A stretch of DNA of 64,000 nucleotides from Acidobacteriota bacterium (GTDB lineage Bacteria > Acidobacteriota > Blastocatellia > UBA7656), in contig JBFMDH010000004.1 in NCBI GenBank assembly GCA_040754075.1, positions 1 through 64,000 on the forward strand, in the 5' to 3' direction. Under the pieces are notes generated by a model that ran no database searches, was not told where the DNA came from, and saw only the letters and a list, made by a program, of their open reading frames with translations. How positions within the stretch are numbered: position 1 is the first letter of the stretch; the number at the start of each line of letters is the position of its first letter. Shown here in pieces: positions 1 to 8,195 of this stretch. A program made the translations under genes and the position numbers.

Positions 1-125
1 GAGACAACACGGCATTGACGATTGAGTTGATCACGCCAATCGCGATGGAGAAGGGGTTGCGGTTTGCGATTCGCGAAGGCGGGCGCACGGTGGGCGCGGG
101 CACCATCTCGGAAATTATTGAATAG
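1..125 (+). CDS. tuf: Elongation factor Tu, C-terminal fragment
   Basis: This is the last 40 codons of EF-Tu, the GTPase that delivers aminoacyl-tRNA to the ribosome; the rest lies upstream of the window. The frame read from base 3 gives the typical EF-Tu C-terminal beta-barrel ending, with [16 protein letters not shown] followed by an SEIIE tail and a TAG stop at 123-125. tuf directly before rpsJ is the usual str-to-S10 junction. Identification rests on a short but very conserved segment. Confidence 0.93.
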   Translation, partial: DNTALTIELITPIAMEKGLRFAIREGGRTVGAGTISEIIE

Positions 126-126
126 T

Positions 127-208
127 CAGCCGTCCGTAGTCAGTAGTCGGTAGTTTTGATGGACTATGCGCTACTTTCTACGGGCAATGAACTCTGAACT
201 ACGGACTT
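127..208. repeat. Inverted heptamer array, tuf-rpsJ spacer (degenerate)
   Basis: The left part holds GTAGTCA/GTAGTCG units at 136-153. Bases 132-140 (GTCCGTAGT) are perfectly complementary to 198-206. The inner arms are worn. It belongs to the family seen throughout the cluster and shares its unit with the panC-panB spacer at 57085-57163. Confidence 0.6.
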
Positions 209-216
209 AGAGAATT

Positions 217-543
217 ATGTTAAACGAAAAAATCCGAATCAGACTGAAAGCCTACGATTATAGAGTGCTTGACCAGTCAACGACTGAGATAGTTGACACA
301 GCGAAGCGCACGGGCGCTCGCGTTGCGGGTCCGATTCCGCTGCCGACCGTTAAGAACAAATACACGGTCAACCGCAGCCCGCACGTTGATAAAAAATCAC
401 GTGAGCAATTTGAGATTCGCACACACAAGCGATTAATGGACATTCTCGATCCGACGCCGCAAACGGTTGATGCGCTGATGAAACTCGACCTGCCCGCAGG
501 CGTTGATGTCGAAATTAAAGCTTTCGGTAAAGATCACAAGTAA
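217..543 (+). CDS. rpsJ: 30S ribosomal protein S10 (uS10)
   Basis: S10 is a head protein of the 30S subunit and, in many bacteria, also NusE of the antitermination complex. The 108-residue product starts with the family-typical [16 protein letters not shown] segment, then GPIPLPT and the loop with [13 protein letters not shown], and ends with the [12 protein letters not shown] strand. Length matches the family (about 102-105) with a few extra residues at each end. It is the first gene of the S10 cluster, 91 bases after tuf, and the spacer is occupied by a degenerate inverted repeat. Confidence 0.97.
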   Translation: MLNEKIRIRLKAYDYRVLDQSTTEIVDTAKRTGARVAGPIPLPTVKNKYTVNRSPHVDKKSREQFEIRTHKRLMDILDPTPQTVDALMKLDLPAGVDVEIKAFGKDHK

Positions 544-556
544 CAAGTCTATGAAG

Positions 557-631
557 TTTAGCCAGTCTGGCAAATCCAGCGAGTCAACGCAAACTCGCCG
601 GACTTGCCAGACTCGCGAGACTCGCTAGACC
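557..631. repeat. Inverted heptamer array, rpsJ-rplC spacer
   Basis: The left arm at 557-585 contains GCCAGTC/TGGCAAA/TCCAGCG units. The right arm at 592-630 (ACTCGCC, GGACTTGCCAGACTCG) is its approximate reverse complement, with GACTTGCCAGACT against AGTCTGGCAAATC. The stem would be long with a short loop. The unit resembles those at 3991-4069 and 19627-19743. Confidence 0.75.
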
Positions 632-646
632 GAAGGACTATTAGCT

Positions 647-1282
647 ATGGTCAAAGGAATAATCGGTAAAAAAGTAGGGATGACACAAGTGTTCGCGGAG
701 GATGGAACCGTTACCCCGGTAACGGTTCTCAAAGCCGGTCCCTGCGTCGTGGTGCAAAAGAAGACCGTTAATACAGATGGTTACAATGCCGTCCAACTGG
801 GATTGGTTGAAGAGCGCGCGCCAAAGAAAGTCAACAAACCAACCGAAGGTCACTTCAAGAAAGCGGGCATCCCGCCGACGCGCATTTTGCGAGAAATTCG
901 CGTCGAAGGAAGTGAAGATTCAACCAATGTTGGCGATAAGGTTCTGGTTGCCGATGTCTTTAACGAGAACGATCTGGTTGACATCATCGGTAAATCGAAA
1001 GGGCGGGGTTTTGCGGGCTTTATTAAACGTCACGGATTTGGCGGTGGTCGCGCTTCACACGGTTCGATGTTCCATCGCGCGCCTGGCGGTATCGGCGCAT
1101 CCGCCTATCCTTCGCGGGTTATCAAGGGCACAAAGATGGCGGGTCATATGGGCACGGAACGCAAAACCGTCAAGAACCTGCGCGTGGTCGCCGTCGATAC
1201 CGAAAACAACTTATTGTTGATTTACGGCGCGGTGCCTGGCCCGAACGGCGCTTATGTGCTCATCAGAAAGACGCAAGCTTAA
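647..1282 (+). CDS. rplC: 50S ribosomal protein L3 (uL3)
   Basis: L3 is an early-assembly 50S protein whose long loop reaches toward the peptidyl-transferase centre. The 211-residue product starts [15 protein letters not shown], the canonical bacterial L3 opening, and carries the conserved [16 protein letters not shown] loop near residues 137-152 and the [12 protein letters not shown] segment after it. Length is normal. The ATG at 647 follows an A/G-rich stretch (GAAGGAC) 12 bases upstream. The next gene, rplD, starts 14 bases after the stop. Confidence 0.97.
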   Translation: MVKGIIGKKVGMTQVFAEDGTVTPVTVLKAGPCVVVQKKTVNTDGYNAVQLGLVEERAPKKVNKPTEGHFKKAGIPPTRILREIRVEGSEDSTNVGDKVLVADVFNENDLVDIIGKSKGRGFAGFIKRHGFGGGRASHGSMFHRAPGGIGASAYPSRVIKGTKMAGHMGTERKTVKNLRVVAVDTENNLLLIYGAVPGPNGAYVLIRKTQA

Positions 1283-1296
1283 AGAGGTGAACGGCA

Positions 1297-1926
1297 ATGC
1301 CTGTGATTAAGGTTAAAAACTTAAAGAATGAAGAAGTCGGCGAAGTCGAATTGTCGGATAAAGTATTCGGCGCGCCGCTCAACAAAGCGCTCATTTATGA
1401 GGCGGTGAAAAATTATTTGGCGAATCAACGCGCCGGAACGTCGGCGACCAAAACTCGCGGCAACACCAGCGGTTCGGGTAAAAAACTCTGGAAGCAGAAA
1501 GGCACAGGGCGCGCGCGTATCGCCTCGCTGCGTTCACCGTTGTGGAAAGGCGGTGGCAATGTCCACGGGCCGCAGCCGCGCGATTGGTCTTATGCGATTC
1601 CTAAGAAAATGCGGCGCGGCGCGATTCGTTCGGTCTTATCCGAACGCCTGCGTGAAGGCGGCTTGGTGGTCGTCGAAGATTTCAATCTCTCGTCGCATCG
1701 CACCAAGGATTTCGTCAGCACCCTTTCCACCCTCGGACTCGATAAAAAGACATTAATTGTTGATTCGCTCGAAAACGGTAATCTGGCGCTTTCATCGCGC
1801 AACCTTCCCAACGTCACATTGATTTCTGCAAACGGCGTGAATGTTTATGAATTGCTCACGCATGAGCAGGTTGCTTTTACCAAAGAAGCAGTGACTCAGT
1901 TGGACAAACAGTTGAGCGGCAACTAG
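1297..1926 (+). CDS. rplD: 50S ribosomal protein L4 (uL4)
   Basis: L4 lines the peptide exit tunnel; in some bacteria it autoregulates the S10 operon. The 209-residue product has the expected central basic loop with [15 protein letters not shown] followed by [19 protein letters not shown], and the C-terminal domain with [17 protein letters not shown]. Spacing is tight on both sides (14 bases to rplC, 13 to rplW), so translation is probably coupled. An AAGAGGTGA-type Shine-Dalgarno lies upstream of the ATG. Confidence 0.97.
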   Translation: MPVIKVKNLKNEEVGEVELSDKVFGAPLNKALIYEAVKNYLANQRAGTSATKTRGNTSGSGKKLWKQKGTGRARIASLRSPLWKGGGNVHGPQPRDWSYAIPKKMRRGAIRSVLSERLREGGLVVVEDFNLSSHRTKDFVSTLSTLGLDKKTLIVDSLENGNLALSSRNLPNVTLISANGVNVYELLTHEQVAFTKEAVTQLDKQLSGN

Positions 1927-1939
1927 GGAGACGATAGCA

Positions 1940-2269
1940 ATGAAAAGCATTTGGGATGTTATCAAAGGGCCGGTCATCACAGAGAAAGCTCTGACGATGA
2001 AAGAAGAGGTCGAATCAATGGGTCGCGATGGCAACGACCGGCAGTTGCTCACCTTGAAGGTTGCCAACAATGCCACCAAGCCCGAAATCAAACGGGCGGT
2101 TGAAAAAATATTCGGCGTCAAAGTTGACGATGTGCGGGTTGCCAATTATCAAGGCAAAATCAAGCGCACCCAGCGACAACGCGAAGGCGGTCGCCGACCC
2201 GATTGGAAAAAAGCTTACGTGACGCTGAAAAGCGGCGAAAAACAGATTGTTTACGAAGACGCAATTTAG
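1940..2269 (+). CDS. rplW: 50S ribosomal protein L23 (uL23)
   Basis: L23 sits at the tunnel exit and docks trigger factor and SRP. The 109-residue product begins with SIWDVIKGPVITEKA, has the KPEIKRAVEKIFGVKVDDVR helix-strand unit, and the basic loop KIKRTQRQREGGRRPDWKKAYV. A short insert after TMKEEVESMG near residues 24-34 is longer than in E. coli L23. A GGGAGACGAT Shine-Dalgarno region precedes the ATG. Confidence 0.96.
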   Translation: MKSIWDVIKGPVITEKALTMKEEVESMGRDGNDRQLLTLKVANNATKPEIKRAVEKIFGVKVDDVRVANYQGKIKRTQRQREGGRRPDWKKAYVTLKSGEKQIVYEDAI

Positions 2270-2270
2270 T

Positions 2271-2410
2271 CAATTGCGGATTGCGGATTGCAAATTGCGA
2301 ATTGAACGAGTGAAAGCTCAATTGATTTGTAACCTGCAATTCGCGGACGGAAACGGATTTTAAATAAGAGAAAATCCGCAATCCGCAATCCGCAATCCGC
2401 AATCCGCAAT
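2271..2410. repeat. Long inverted heptamer array (ATTGCGG type), rplW-rplB spacer
   Basis: The left arm 2271-2304 is a run of ATTGCGG/ATTGCAA/ATTGCGA units. The right arm 2373-2410 is five tandem AATCCGC units, its reverse complement. The loop of 68 bases resembles that of the copy at 5792-5930. The element fills almost the whole spacer and stops just before the GGAGAAGAG Shine-Dalgarno of rplB. Confidence 0.92.
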
Positions 2411-2419
2411 GGAGAAGAG

Positions 2420-3247
2420 ATGGCAATTAAGAAGCTAACACCAACATCAGCAGCCAGGCGTTATCAAACCTACCTCGTCAGAGAAGAGGTGACAACCGAT
2501 AAGCCTTACAAACCATTGCTGTCGCCGAAGACGAAAATTTCCGGGCGCAACAATGATGGACGCATAACCGTGCGTCGTCGCGGCGGGGGTTCCAAACGCC
2601 AGTATCGCATTGTCGATTTCAAACGCGATAAAGCGGGCATTCCGGCGAAAGTTGCTACCATCGAATACGACCCGAATCGTTCGGCAAATATCGCTTTGTT
2701 GAATTATGCTGACGGCGAGAAACGTTACATCATCGCGCCGCTCGGACTCAAAGTCGGACAGACCGTGGTATCAGGTCCCGATGCCGATATTATTCCGGGC
2801 AACGCGCTGCCGCTTCGCAACATTCCGCTGGGTACGACGATTCACAATGTCGAACTCAGACCTGGTAAAGGCGCACAGATGGTGCGCGCCGCAGGCGGTC
2901 AGGCGCAGTTGGTTGCCAAAGAAGGCGACTGGGCGCAACTTCGTTTACCTTCGGGTGAAATTCGCCGCGTCAATATTGCTTGCTACGCGACGGTCGGACA
3001 AATCGGCAACATCGACCACAGCAATGTGAGCCTCGGCAAAGCCGGACGCACGCGCTGGCTCGGTCGTCGTCCGAAAGTTCGCGGCGTGGCAATGAACCCG
3101 GTTGATCATCCACATGGTGGCGGCGAAGGTAAAACTTCAGGTGGTCGCAACCCGGTGACCCCCTGGGGACAACCAACACGCGGTTACAAAACCAGAAACA
3201 ATAAGCGCACCGATAAATTCATCGTGCGTAGAGCTAACAAGAAATAG
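2420..3247 (+). CDS. rplB: 50S ribosomal protein L2 (uL2)
   Basis: L2 binds domain IV of 23S rRNA, is needed for subunit joining and lies near the peptidyl-transferase centre. The 275-residue product has the family length and landmarks: KSGR-like [19 protein letters not shown] near residues 39-57, [20 protein letters not shown] around 217-235 including the conserved histidine at the active-centre loop, and a basic C-terminal tail. The ATG is preceded by GGAGAAGAG. Confidence 0.98.
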   Translation: MAIKKLTPTSAARRYQTYLVREEVTTDKPYKPLLSPKTKISGRNNDGRITVRRRGGGSKRQYRIVDFKRDKAGIPAKVATIEYDPNRSANIALLNYADGEKRYIIAPLGLKVGQTVVSGPDADIIPGNALPLRNIPLGTTIHNVELRPGKGAQMVRAAGGQAQLVAKEGDWAQLRLPSGEIRRVNIACYATVGQIGNIDHSNVSLGKAGRTRWLGRRPKVRGVAMNPVDHPHGGGEGKTSGGRNPVTPWGQPTRGYKTRNNKRTDKFIVRRANKK

Positions 3248-3312
3248 GACTGAGTGATGAGGACTGAGGACTGAGCTAAAAGACTTAACTCAGTCCTCAG
3301 TCCTCAGTCCTC
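3247..3312. repeat. Inverted heptamer array (ACTGAGG type), rplB-rpsS spacer
   Basis: The left arm 3247-3275 reads as GGACTGA/GTGATGA/GGACTGA/GGACTGAG. The right arm 3289-3312 is CTCAGTC/CTCAGTC/CTCAGTCCTC, the exact complement of the tandem part. The loop is 13 bases. The array starts at the last base of the rplB stop codon. The same unit recurs at 14532-14599. Confidence 0.93.
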
Positions 3313-3328
3313 GGCACTTGAGAGAATT

Positions 3329-3619
3329 ATGGCTAGATCAATTAAAAAAGGTCCGTTCATTGATGCGCATCTGGAAAAAGCCATCAATAAAATGAATCAG
3401 GCGAACGAGAAACGTGTTCATAAAACCTGGTCACGTCGCTCGACCATTATTCCTGAAATGGTGGGTCATACGATTGCCGTTCATAATGGCAAAAAGTTCA
3501 TCCCTGTCTACATTCAGGAAACCATGGTCGGACACAAACTCGGTGAATTTTCGCCGACGCGCACCTTCAAAAGTCACCCTGAAAAAAGCGACAAGACCGT
3601 GAAGAAGGGAGGCAGGTAA
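3329..3619 (+). CDS. rpsS: 30S ribosomal protein S19 (uS19)
   Basis: S19 binds 16S rRNA in the 30S head with S13. The 96-residue product starts [12 protein letters not shown] and has the conserved [18 protein letters not shown] and [14 protein letters not shown] segments. Length is as expected with a lysine-rich tail (KKGGR). rplV starts 6 bases after the stop. Confidence 0.97.
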   Translation: MARSIKKGPFIDAHLEKAINKMNQANEKRVHKTWSRRSTIIPEMVGHTIAVHNGKKFIPVYIQETMVGHKLGEFSPTRTFKSHPEKSDKTVKKGGR

Positions 3620-3625
3620 GCAGCG

Positions 3626-3988
3626 ATGAAAGCCACAGCCGTAGCAAAATTCATTAAAGGTTCGCCGCAAAAAGCTCGCCTTGTCGTTGACCTGATTCGT
3701 GGGCGCAATGCCCAAGAGGCGTTGCAGGTGTTGGCGCTTTCGAGAAAACGCGCCGCCAAACCCATCGAAATCACCCTGCGTTCGGCAATTGCCAATGCGG
3801 AACAGAAAGCCGACCAACTCAACATCAGCATTGATGTTGATAGCCTGGTGGTATCCAAAGCCATGATTGATTTAGGCCCGACGAAATATCGCCGCCGTGT
3901 GCGCCCCGCTCCAATGGGTCGCGCTTACCGCGAACGTCGCTGGCAAAACCACATCACTATTGAAGTGGAATCGAAGGTTGAAGAATAA
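3626..3988 (+). CDS. rplV: 50S ribosomal protein L22 (uL22)
   Basis: L22 lines the exit tunnel opposite L4. The 120-residue product contains the GSPQKARLVVDLIRGRN N-terminal helix, SAIANAEQKAD, and the hairpin tip RVRPAPMGRAYR that reaches the tunnel (macrolide-resistance changes map to this loop in other bacteria). It shares a 6-base junction with rpsS and is separated from rpsC by an inverted repeat array. Confidence 0.97.
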   Translation: MKATAVAKFIKGSPQKARLVVDLIRGRNAQEALQVLALSRKRAAKPIEITLRSAIANAEQKADQLNISIDVDSLVVSKAMIDLGPTKYRRRVRPAPMGRAYRERRWQNHITIEVESKVEE

Positions 3989-3990
3989 AG

Positions 3991-4069
3991 TCTAGCCAGT
4001 CTAGCCAGTCCAGCGAGTGGTCAAATTTCCGAACTCGCCAGACTCGTCAGACTCGCCAGACTCGCTGGA
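3991..4069. repeat. Inverted heptamer array (TAGCCAGTC/ACTCGCC type), rplV-rpsC spacer
   Basis: Left arm 3991-4018 has TAGCCAGTC and TAGCCAGTCCAGCGAGT. Right arm 4034-4069 is tandem ACTCGCCAG/ACTCGTCAG/ACTCGCCAG/ACTCGC. The right arm runs straight into the GGAGG Shine-Dalgarno of rpsC at about 4067-4071, so the hairpin could affect access to that site. Confidence 0.85.
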
Positions 4070-4075
4070 GGAAAA

Positions 4076-4726
4076 GTGGGTCAGAAAACGCATCCATATG
4101 GTTTCAGGTTGAAAGTGAATCGCGGTTGGCATTCCAACTGGATTGCCAAAAAAGATTTCGCCGAGTTATTGCAGGAAGACTTGAAACTTAAAAAAGATTT
4201 GAAAGCGCGATTTGCCGGTGCCGGGGTTTCGCATATTGATGTTGAGCGTGCCGCAAACAAGTTGAAAATCATCATTCACACGTCGCGTCCGGGTATCATC
4301 ATCGGGCGCAAAGGCGCGGAAATTGACAAGCTCAAACAGGAAATCAAAGAGCGCACGGGACGCGAGGTCTATGTCAATATTCAGGAAATCAATAAGCCTG
4401 AATTGAATGCTCAACTGCAAGCCGAACAAATCGCTCAGCAACTCGAAAAACGTATCGCCTTTCGTCGCGCCATGCGTCGGGCGGTGGAAAATGCTCAGCG
4501 TTTCGGCGCGCAAGGCATCAAGGTGCGGGTTTCGGGTCGCTTGAACGGCGCGGAAATCGCCCGCTCCGAATGGTATTTGCAAGGTCGTCTGCCGCTGCAT
4601 ACCCTGAGAGCCGATATCGATTACGGCTTTGCCGAAGCCAACACCACTTTTGGAGTGATTGGCGTGAAGGTGTGGATTTATCGCGGCGATGAATTCACGA
4701 GACGTAGAAGACAACCACAACAATAA
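4076..4726 (+). CDS. rpsC: 30S ribosomal protein S3 (uS3), GTG start
   Basis: S3 helps form the mRNA entry channel. The 216-residue product begins with [21 protein letters not shown], holds the KH-type RNA-binding motif with [14 protein letters not shown] near residues 74-87, and the C-terminal domain with [17 protein letters not shown] and [11 protein letters not shown]. The start is GTG, chosen because GGAGG lies 5 bases upstream and the conserved N-terminus begins there. Confidence 0.97.
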   Translation: MGQKTHPYGFRLKVNRGWHSNWIAKKDFAELLQEDLKLKKDLKARFAGAGVSHIDVERAANKLKIIIHTSRPGIIIGRKGAEIDKLKQEIKERTGREVYVNIQEINKPELNAQLQAEQIAQQLEKRIAFRRAMRRAVENAQRFGAQGIKVRVSGRLNGAEIARSEWYLQGRLPLHTLRADIDYGFAEANTTFGVIGVKVWIYRGDEFTRRRRQPQQ

Positions 4727-4727
4727 G

Positions 4728-4804
4728 GGTAGCCGGTAGCCGGTAGCCAGCCGTCGGTTTTTGAACTGATCACTGGCTACCGACTGCCGACCACCGACTA
4801 CTGG
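4728..4804. repeat. Inverted heptamer array (GTAGCCG type), rpsC-rplP spacer
   Basis: Left arm 4728-4757 is GGTAGCC repeated three times, then GCCGTCGG. Right arm 4773-4804 reads GGCTACC/GACTGCC/GACCACC/GACTACTGG. The units are complementary with several substitutions, so this copy looks older than those at 3247 or 7344. Confidence 0.85.
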
Positions 4805-4811
4805 TGAAATA

Positions 4812-5252
4812 ATGGCTGAATATAAAATTCCAAAAAGAATGAAATTTCGTCGCCACATGAAAGGGCGAATGAACGGAATTGCCACGCGCGGTTCAGAGAT
4901 TTCGTTCGGCGAATATGCACTCAAGGCGCTTGAGCCGGCCTGGATTACCGGCAGACAAATCGAAGCCTCGCGTATTGCAATGACCCGGTTCATCAAACGC
5001 GGCGGCAAGATTTGGATTCGCATTTTCCCGGACAAACCGATTACCAAAAAGCCTGCTGAAACGCGCATGGGTAAAGGGAAAGGCGCACCCGAAGGTTTCG
5101 TTTGTGTCGTCAAACCCGGACGTATTTTGTTTGAGATGGAAGGCGTTGATGAAAAGACCGCGCGCGAAGCCATTCGTCTGGCGGCAATGAAACTGCCAAT
5201 CAAAACCAAATTCGTCACCCGCAAAGAACAGGAATCCGGAGGTTTGGCATGA
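4812..5252 (+). CDS. rplP: 50S ribosomal protein L16 (uL16)
   Basis: L16 assembles late in the 50S subunit and contacts the A-site tRNA. The 146-residue product has the [13 protein letters not shown]-terminus, [47 protein letters not shown] and [14 protein letters not shown], all family hallmarks. N-terminal residues AEYKIPKRM differ from the usual LMPKR start but align in place. Its stop overlaps the rpmC start by 4 bases (ATGA). Confidence 0.97.
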   Translation: MAEYKIPKRMKFRRHMKGRMNGIATRGSEISFGEYALKALEPAWITGRQIEASRIAMTRFIKRGGKIWIRIFPDKPITKKPAETRMGKGKGAPEGFVCVVKPGRILFEMEGVDEKTAREAIRLAAMKLPIKTKFVTRKEQESGGLA

Positions 5253-5452
5253 AGGCGAATGAATTGAGAGACAAATCGGATGAAGAGTTGAACGCAATGG
5301 TGGACGAATTGAAAGAGCAGACCTTTCGTTTGCGCTTCAAACTGGCACTCGGCAACACCGATACCGTTAAACAGATTCGCGCAAATCGCAAAGACCTTGC
5401 GCGGGTTAAAACCCTTTTGCGTGAGCGCGCGGTTGCTCCGGGCAAATAGTTT
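5249..5452 (+). CDS. rpmC: 50S ribosomal protein L29 (uL29)
   Basis: L29 sits beside L23 at the exit of the peptide tunnel. The 66-residue helical-hairpin protein shows [26 protein letters not shown]-like composition (here cut to its core: [16 protein letters not shown]) and the second helix [18 protein letters not shown]. It starts inside the rplP stop through an ATGA overlap, which predicts translational coupling. The end given allows the TAG stop; the coding part ends near 5446-5449. Confidence 0.93.
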
Positions 5453-5465
5453 TTAAAGGTAAGTT

Positions 5466-5789
5466 ATGGAAGAGACAAATAACATCACGCCGGCAGAAGA
5501 GGCGACAAGCGAAACCGCAACCACGGTAAGCGCCGCGGCTGCGCAGGGCAGAAGACAGGAAAAAGTCGGTTTGGTCGTCAGCGATAAGATGATGAAAACC
5601 GTGGTGGTGCGCGTTGAAAGACAAGTGCGCCATCCGAAATATAAACGCTACATTCGTCGCCGCAAGAAATTCATGGCGCACGACGATATGGGCGCAAAAA
5701 TCGGCGACATCGTAAGAATTATAGAAACGCGCCCGCTCTCTGCGCGTAAGCGATGGCGCGTCGTTGAGATTGTTCAAAAAGCAAGCTAA
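5466..5789 (+). CDS. rpsQ: 30S ribosomal protein S17 (uS17) with N-terminal extension
   Basis: S17 is a primary 16S rRNA-binding protein. Residues from about 31 on match the family: [39 protein letters not shown], and [20 protein letters not shown]. The first 30 residues form an acidic, Thr/Ala-rich, low-complexity leader ([15 protein letters not shown]) absent from standard S17 proteins of about 84 residues. The ATG at 5466 has an AAAGGTAAG upstream region; an internal alternative start is not evident, so the extension is probably real. Confidence 0.94.
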   Translation: MEETNNITPAEEATSETATTVSAAAAQGRRQEKVGLVVSDKMMKTVVVRVERQVRHPKYKRYIRRRKKFMAHDDMGAKIGDIVRIIETRPLSARKRWRVVEIVQKAS

Positions 5790-5791
5790 GG

Positions 5792-5930
5792 CAATTGCAG
5801 ATTGCGGATTGCGGATTGCGAATTGAAAGTTAGATTGATTTGCATTTTGTAGCCGACAATTCATTAAAGACGGAAAGTTAATATTTATAAAATCCGCAAT
5901 CCGCAATCCGCAATCCGCAATCCGCAATTG
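5792..5930. repeat. Long inverted heptamer array (ATTGCGG type), rpsQ-rplN spacer
   Basis: Left arm 5792-5825 (ATTGCAG/ATTGCGG/ATTGCGG/ATTGCGA) pairs with the right arm 5891-5930, a run of AATCCGC units. Arm lengths and the 65-base loop match the element at 2271-2410; both loops contain TTGATTTG, then a GACGGAAA stretch, then an A/T-rich end. The right arm ends at the GGAGG of rplN. Confidence 0.93.
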
Positions 5931-5942
5931 GAGGAACGACAG

Positions 5943-6311
5943 ATGGTTCAGATGAGAACAATTCTTGAAGTCGCTGATAATTCGGGCGCAAAACGCATCT
6001 CGATGATTCTGCCGCTTGGCGGGCATACGGGACTTAGAGCCGGACTTGGTGACATCATTACCGCTGCGGTTAAAGAAGCCTCGCCCGATGGCGCAGTGAA
6101 AAAAGGTCAAGTGGTTCGCGCTGTCATCGTGCGCACGCGCAAAGAAACGCGCCGCAAAGACGGCACCTACATTCGCTTTGACCAGAATGCCGCAGTGATT
6201 ATCAAACCGGATAACGAACCGGTTGGGACACGCGTTTTCGGACCCGTGGCGCGCGAACTTCGCGACCGCCGGTTTATGAAAATCGTCAGTCTCGCGCCGG
6301 AAGTGATTTGA
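5943..6311 (+). CDS. rplN: 50S ribosomal protein L14 (uL14)
   Basis: L14 forms part of inter-subunit bridges with 16S rRNA helix 14. The product is 122 residues when started at the ATG at 5943, which is the normal L14 length; a TTG 15 bases earlier is inside the Shine-Dalgarno region (GGAGG at 5930-5934) and is rejected. Conserved parts include [22 protein letters not shown], and the C-terminal [27 protein letters not shown]. Confidence 0.97.
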   Translation: MVQMRTILEVADNSGAKRISMILPLGGHTGLRAGLGDIITAAVKEASPDGAVKKGQVVRAVIVRTRKETRRKDGTYIRFDQNAAVIIKPDNEPVGTRVFGPVARELRDRRFMKIVSLAPEVI

Positions 6312-6390
6312 GAAGTGAAACGTAAAAAGTAAAAAGGCGCAGGATAAATTCTTAATGATTTGCGCGCCGGCTTTTACTTTGAATTGTCGA
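6312..6390. repeat. Degenerate inverted repeat, rplN-rplX spacer
   Basis: The left half (AAACGTAAAAAGTAAAAAGG at 6318-6337) is partly complementary to GCGCGCCGGCTTTTACTTTG on the right, ending near 6381. It looks like a worn member of the inverted heptamer family with an A-rich unit. Confidence 0.45.
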
Positions 6391-6396
6391 GGGATT

Positions 6397-6720
6397 ATGA
6401 AAAAGTTGCACGTTAAAAAAAATGATCGTGTGGTAGTGATAACCGGAAAGAGCAAAGGCAAAACCGGACGTGTGATTGAGGTTTTACCTAAGAAGCGCAA
6501 AGTGGTTGTCGAAGGCGTCAACATGGTGAAACGTCACATGCGCGCCAATAACCGCACCGGTCAAAAAGGCGGCATCCTGGAACGCGAAGCGCCGATTGAT
6601 GCTTCAAACGTGATGGTGGTTGACCCGCAATCCGGTCAACCGACCCGCGTTGGCAGACAGGTGCTTGCCGACGGCACGCGGGCGCGCATCGCCAAAGGTT
6701 CAGGCGCAGTTATTGAATAA
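6397..6720 (+). CDS. rplX: 50S ribosomal protein L24 (uL24)
   Basis: L24 is an assembly initiator of the 50S subunit. The ATG at 6397 (KKLHVKKNDRVVVITGKSKG) gives 107 residues, close to the family length, and is preceded by GAGGGA; an upstream in-frame ATG at 6355 adds 14 unconserved residues within the repeat and is rejected. KOW-domain residues GKSKGKTGRV and VVVEGVNMVKRHM are clear, and the end carries RIAKGSGAVIE. Confidence 0.96.
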   Translation: MKKLHVKKNDRVVVITGKSKGKTGRVIEVLPKKRKVVVEGVNMVKRHMRANNRTGQKGGILEREAPIDASNVMVVDPQSGQPTRVGRQVLADGTRARIAKGSGAVIE

Positions 6721-6797
6721 TTTTATAACCGGTCATCGACCGGCATTTTGCTGAAGGCAAGCGTCAATCCGGCAAAGCATCAGCGAAAGGAAAAAAA

Positions 6798-7343
6798 ATG
6801 GCAGCGAGATTAAAAGACAAATATAAAGCAGACATCGTGCCCGCTTTGGTGAAAGAGTTCAGCTACACCAACATCATGGCGGTGCCGAAAGTTGAAAAAG
6901 TCGTTTTGAATATGGGCGTCGGTCGCGAAGCCCAGAACAATCCTAAAGTGTTCGACCAGGCGGTGATGGAACTGACGACCATCGCCGGGCAAAAGCCGGT
7001 GATTACCAAAGCTAAAAAATCGATTGCGGCTTTTAAATTGCGAACCGGAATGCCGATTGGCGTCAGCGTTACGCTTCGCGGCGACCGCATGTATGAATTT
7101 CTCGACAGATTGATTAATGCGGTGTTGCCGCGGGTTCGCGACTTTCGCGGGGTCAGCGCCCGCGCCTTTGATGGTCGCGGCAATTACACGCTCGGTGTAA
7201 AAGACCAGTTAATTTTTCCTGAGATTGATTTCAACAAAGTTGATCGAACTCGCGGAATGAATATTTCAATCGTTACAACGGCAAATACCGACGAAGAGGG
7301 ACGCGCTCTGCTTCGTCAATTCGGGATGCCGTTTGCAAAATAG
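6798..7343 (+). CDS. rplE: 50S ribosomal protein L5 (uL5)
   Basis: L5 binds 5S rRNA and contacts the P-site tRNA. The 181-residue product has [14 protein letters not shown] near residue 33, [34 protein letters not shown], and the C-terminal [35 protein letters not shown] Shine-Dalgarno precedes the ATG. Downstream lies a GCAGGCA inverted array before the S14 gene. Confidence 0.97.
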   Translation: MAARLKDKYKADIVPALVKEFSYTNIMAVPKVEKVVLNMGVGREAQNNPKVFDQAVMELTTIAGQKPVITKAKKSIAAFKLRTGMPIGVSVTLRGDRMYEFLDRLINAVLPRVRDFRGVSARAFDGRGNYTLGVKDQLIFPEIDFNKVDRTRGMNISIVTTANTDEEGRALLRQFGMPFAK

Positions 7344-7415
7344 TAAGCAGCAGGCAGCAGGCAGCAGGCAGTTAAAAGTTACTGCCTACTGCCTACTGCC
7401 TACCGCCTACTGCTT
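7344..7415. repeat. Inverted heptamer array (GCAGGCA type), rplE-rpsN spacer
   Basis: Left arm 7344-7372 has AGCAGGC repeated three times; right arm 7381-7415 is GCCTACT repeated with one GCCTACC. The loop is about 8 bases. The right arm runs into the GAGGGAAG Shine-Dalgarno of rpsN. Confidence 0.92.
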
Positions 7416-7424
7416 AGAGGGAAG

Positions 7425-7709
7425 ATGGCAAGAGAATCGTCAATGTATAAAGCGAAAGAGCTGAAACGCGCTCTTGATAACGCAAAGGGCCGTGTCAAAG
7501 AGAAATACGGCGATGCGAAAAAGAAAACCGTTAAACGCGCCAAAACCGAGGGCATGAACATGAATGTCTTCTCGTCGCGCATTCACAACCGGTGTTTGCG
7601 TTGCGGTCGCGGTCGCGGCTATATGCGTAAATTTGCAATTTGCCGTATTTGCTTCAGACAGCTTTCGCTCGAAGGTCAAATACCCGGTGTGACGAAATCG
7701 AGTTGGTAA
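7425..7709 (+). CDS. rpsN: 30S ribosomal protein S14, zinc-ribbon type with long N-terminus
   Basis: S14 helps build the 30S head near S3 and S10. The C-terminal part is the zinc-binding form: Cys57, Cys60, Cys73 and Cys76 (CLRCGR and CRICFR), followed by [13 protein letters not shown], the standard C-terminus. Zinc-type S14 is normally about 61 residues; this product is 94, with roughly 33 extra basic residues at the N-terminus more like the zinc-free long form. The ATG at 7425 follows GAGGGAAG, so the extension is likely translated. Confidence 0.93.
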   Translation: MARESSMYKAKELKRALDNAKGRVKEKYGDAKKKTVKRAKTEGMNMNVFSSRIHNRCLRCGRGRGYMRKFAICRICFRQLSLEGQIPGVTKSSW

Positions 7710-7711
7710 AA

Positions 7712-7787
7712 ATGAGTAATGAGTAATGAGTGATGAGTGATGAGTCTCAAGCTAAAACTCATCACTCATCACTCATCACTCATCACT
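7712..7787. repeat. Inverted heptamer array (GAGTGAT type), rpsN-rpsH spacer
   Basis: Left arm 7712-7745 is ATGAGTA twice then ATGAGTG twice and ATGAGT. Right arm 7756-7787 is CATCACT repeated four times. Two left units carry TAAT instead of TGAT, giving G-T-type mismatches only. The loop is about 10 bases. Confidence 0.93.
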
Positions 7788-7802
7788 GTTTAGGAGTTAG
7801 GA

Positions 7803-8195
7803 ATGACAGACCCAATTGCTGATATGTTGACGCGGATGCGCAACGCCCTGGCAGCCAAGCACCAGAAAGTAGATGTGCCGGCTTCCAAATTGAAGTTGGA
7901 AATCGCCCGCATCCTCAAAGAAGAAGGCTTTATTATTAGTTACAAATTGATTGGCGAAGGTGCGCGTTCAAACATTCGCATCATGTTGAAATATGGGGCG
8001 CGAGGCGAACAGATCATCGCAAAGATAGAACGCGTCTCAAAACCCGGATGCCGGGTTTACAAAGGAAGCGATGAACTCGTCAAAGTGCTTGGTGGAATGG
8101 GCGTAAACATTCTTTCGACTTCACGCGGGGTGATGACCGATAGACAGGCGCGTCGTGAAAAAGTCGGAGGCGAGGTTTTGTGCCGCGTTTACTAA
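7803..8195 (+). CDS. rpsH: 30S ribosomal protein S8 (uS8)
   Basis: S8 binds the central domain of 16S rRNA; in E. coli it represses the spc operon. The 130-residue product starts [19 protein letters not shown] and ends with [31 protein letters not shown], the conserved C-terminal RNA-binding part. Length is standard. TTAGGAGTTAGGA precedes the ATG. Confidence 0.97.
   Translation: MTDPIADMLTRMRNALAAKHQKVDVPASKLKLEIARILKEEGFIISYKLIGEGARSNIRIMLKYGARGEQIIAKIERVSKPGCRVYKGSDELVKVLGGMGVNILSTSRGVMTDRQARREKVGGEVLCRVY

Noticed and set aside
4166-6524. Two long minus-strand reading frames (about 350-370 codons) opposite rpsC-rplP and rpsQ-rplX
   Set aside because: They lie antisense to highly conserved ribosomal genes, have no Shine-Dalgarno or family features, and arise from codon use on the other strand.
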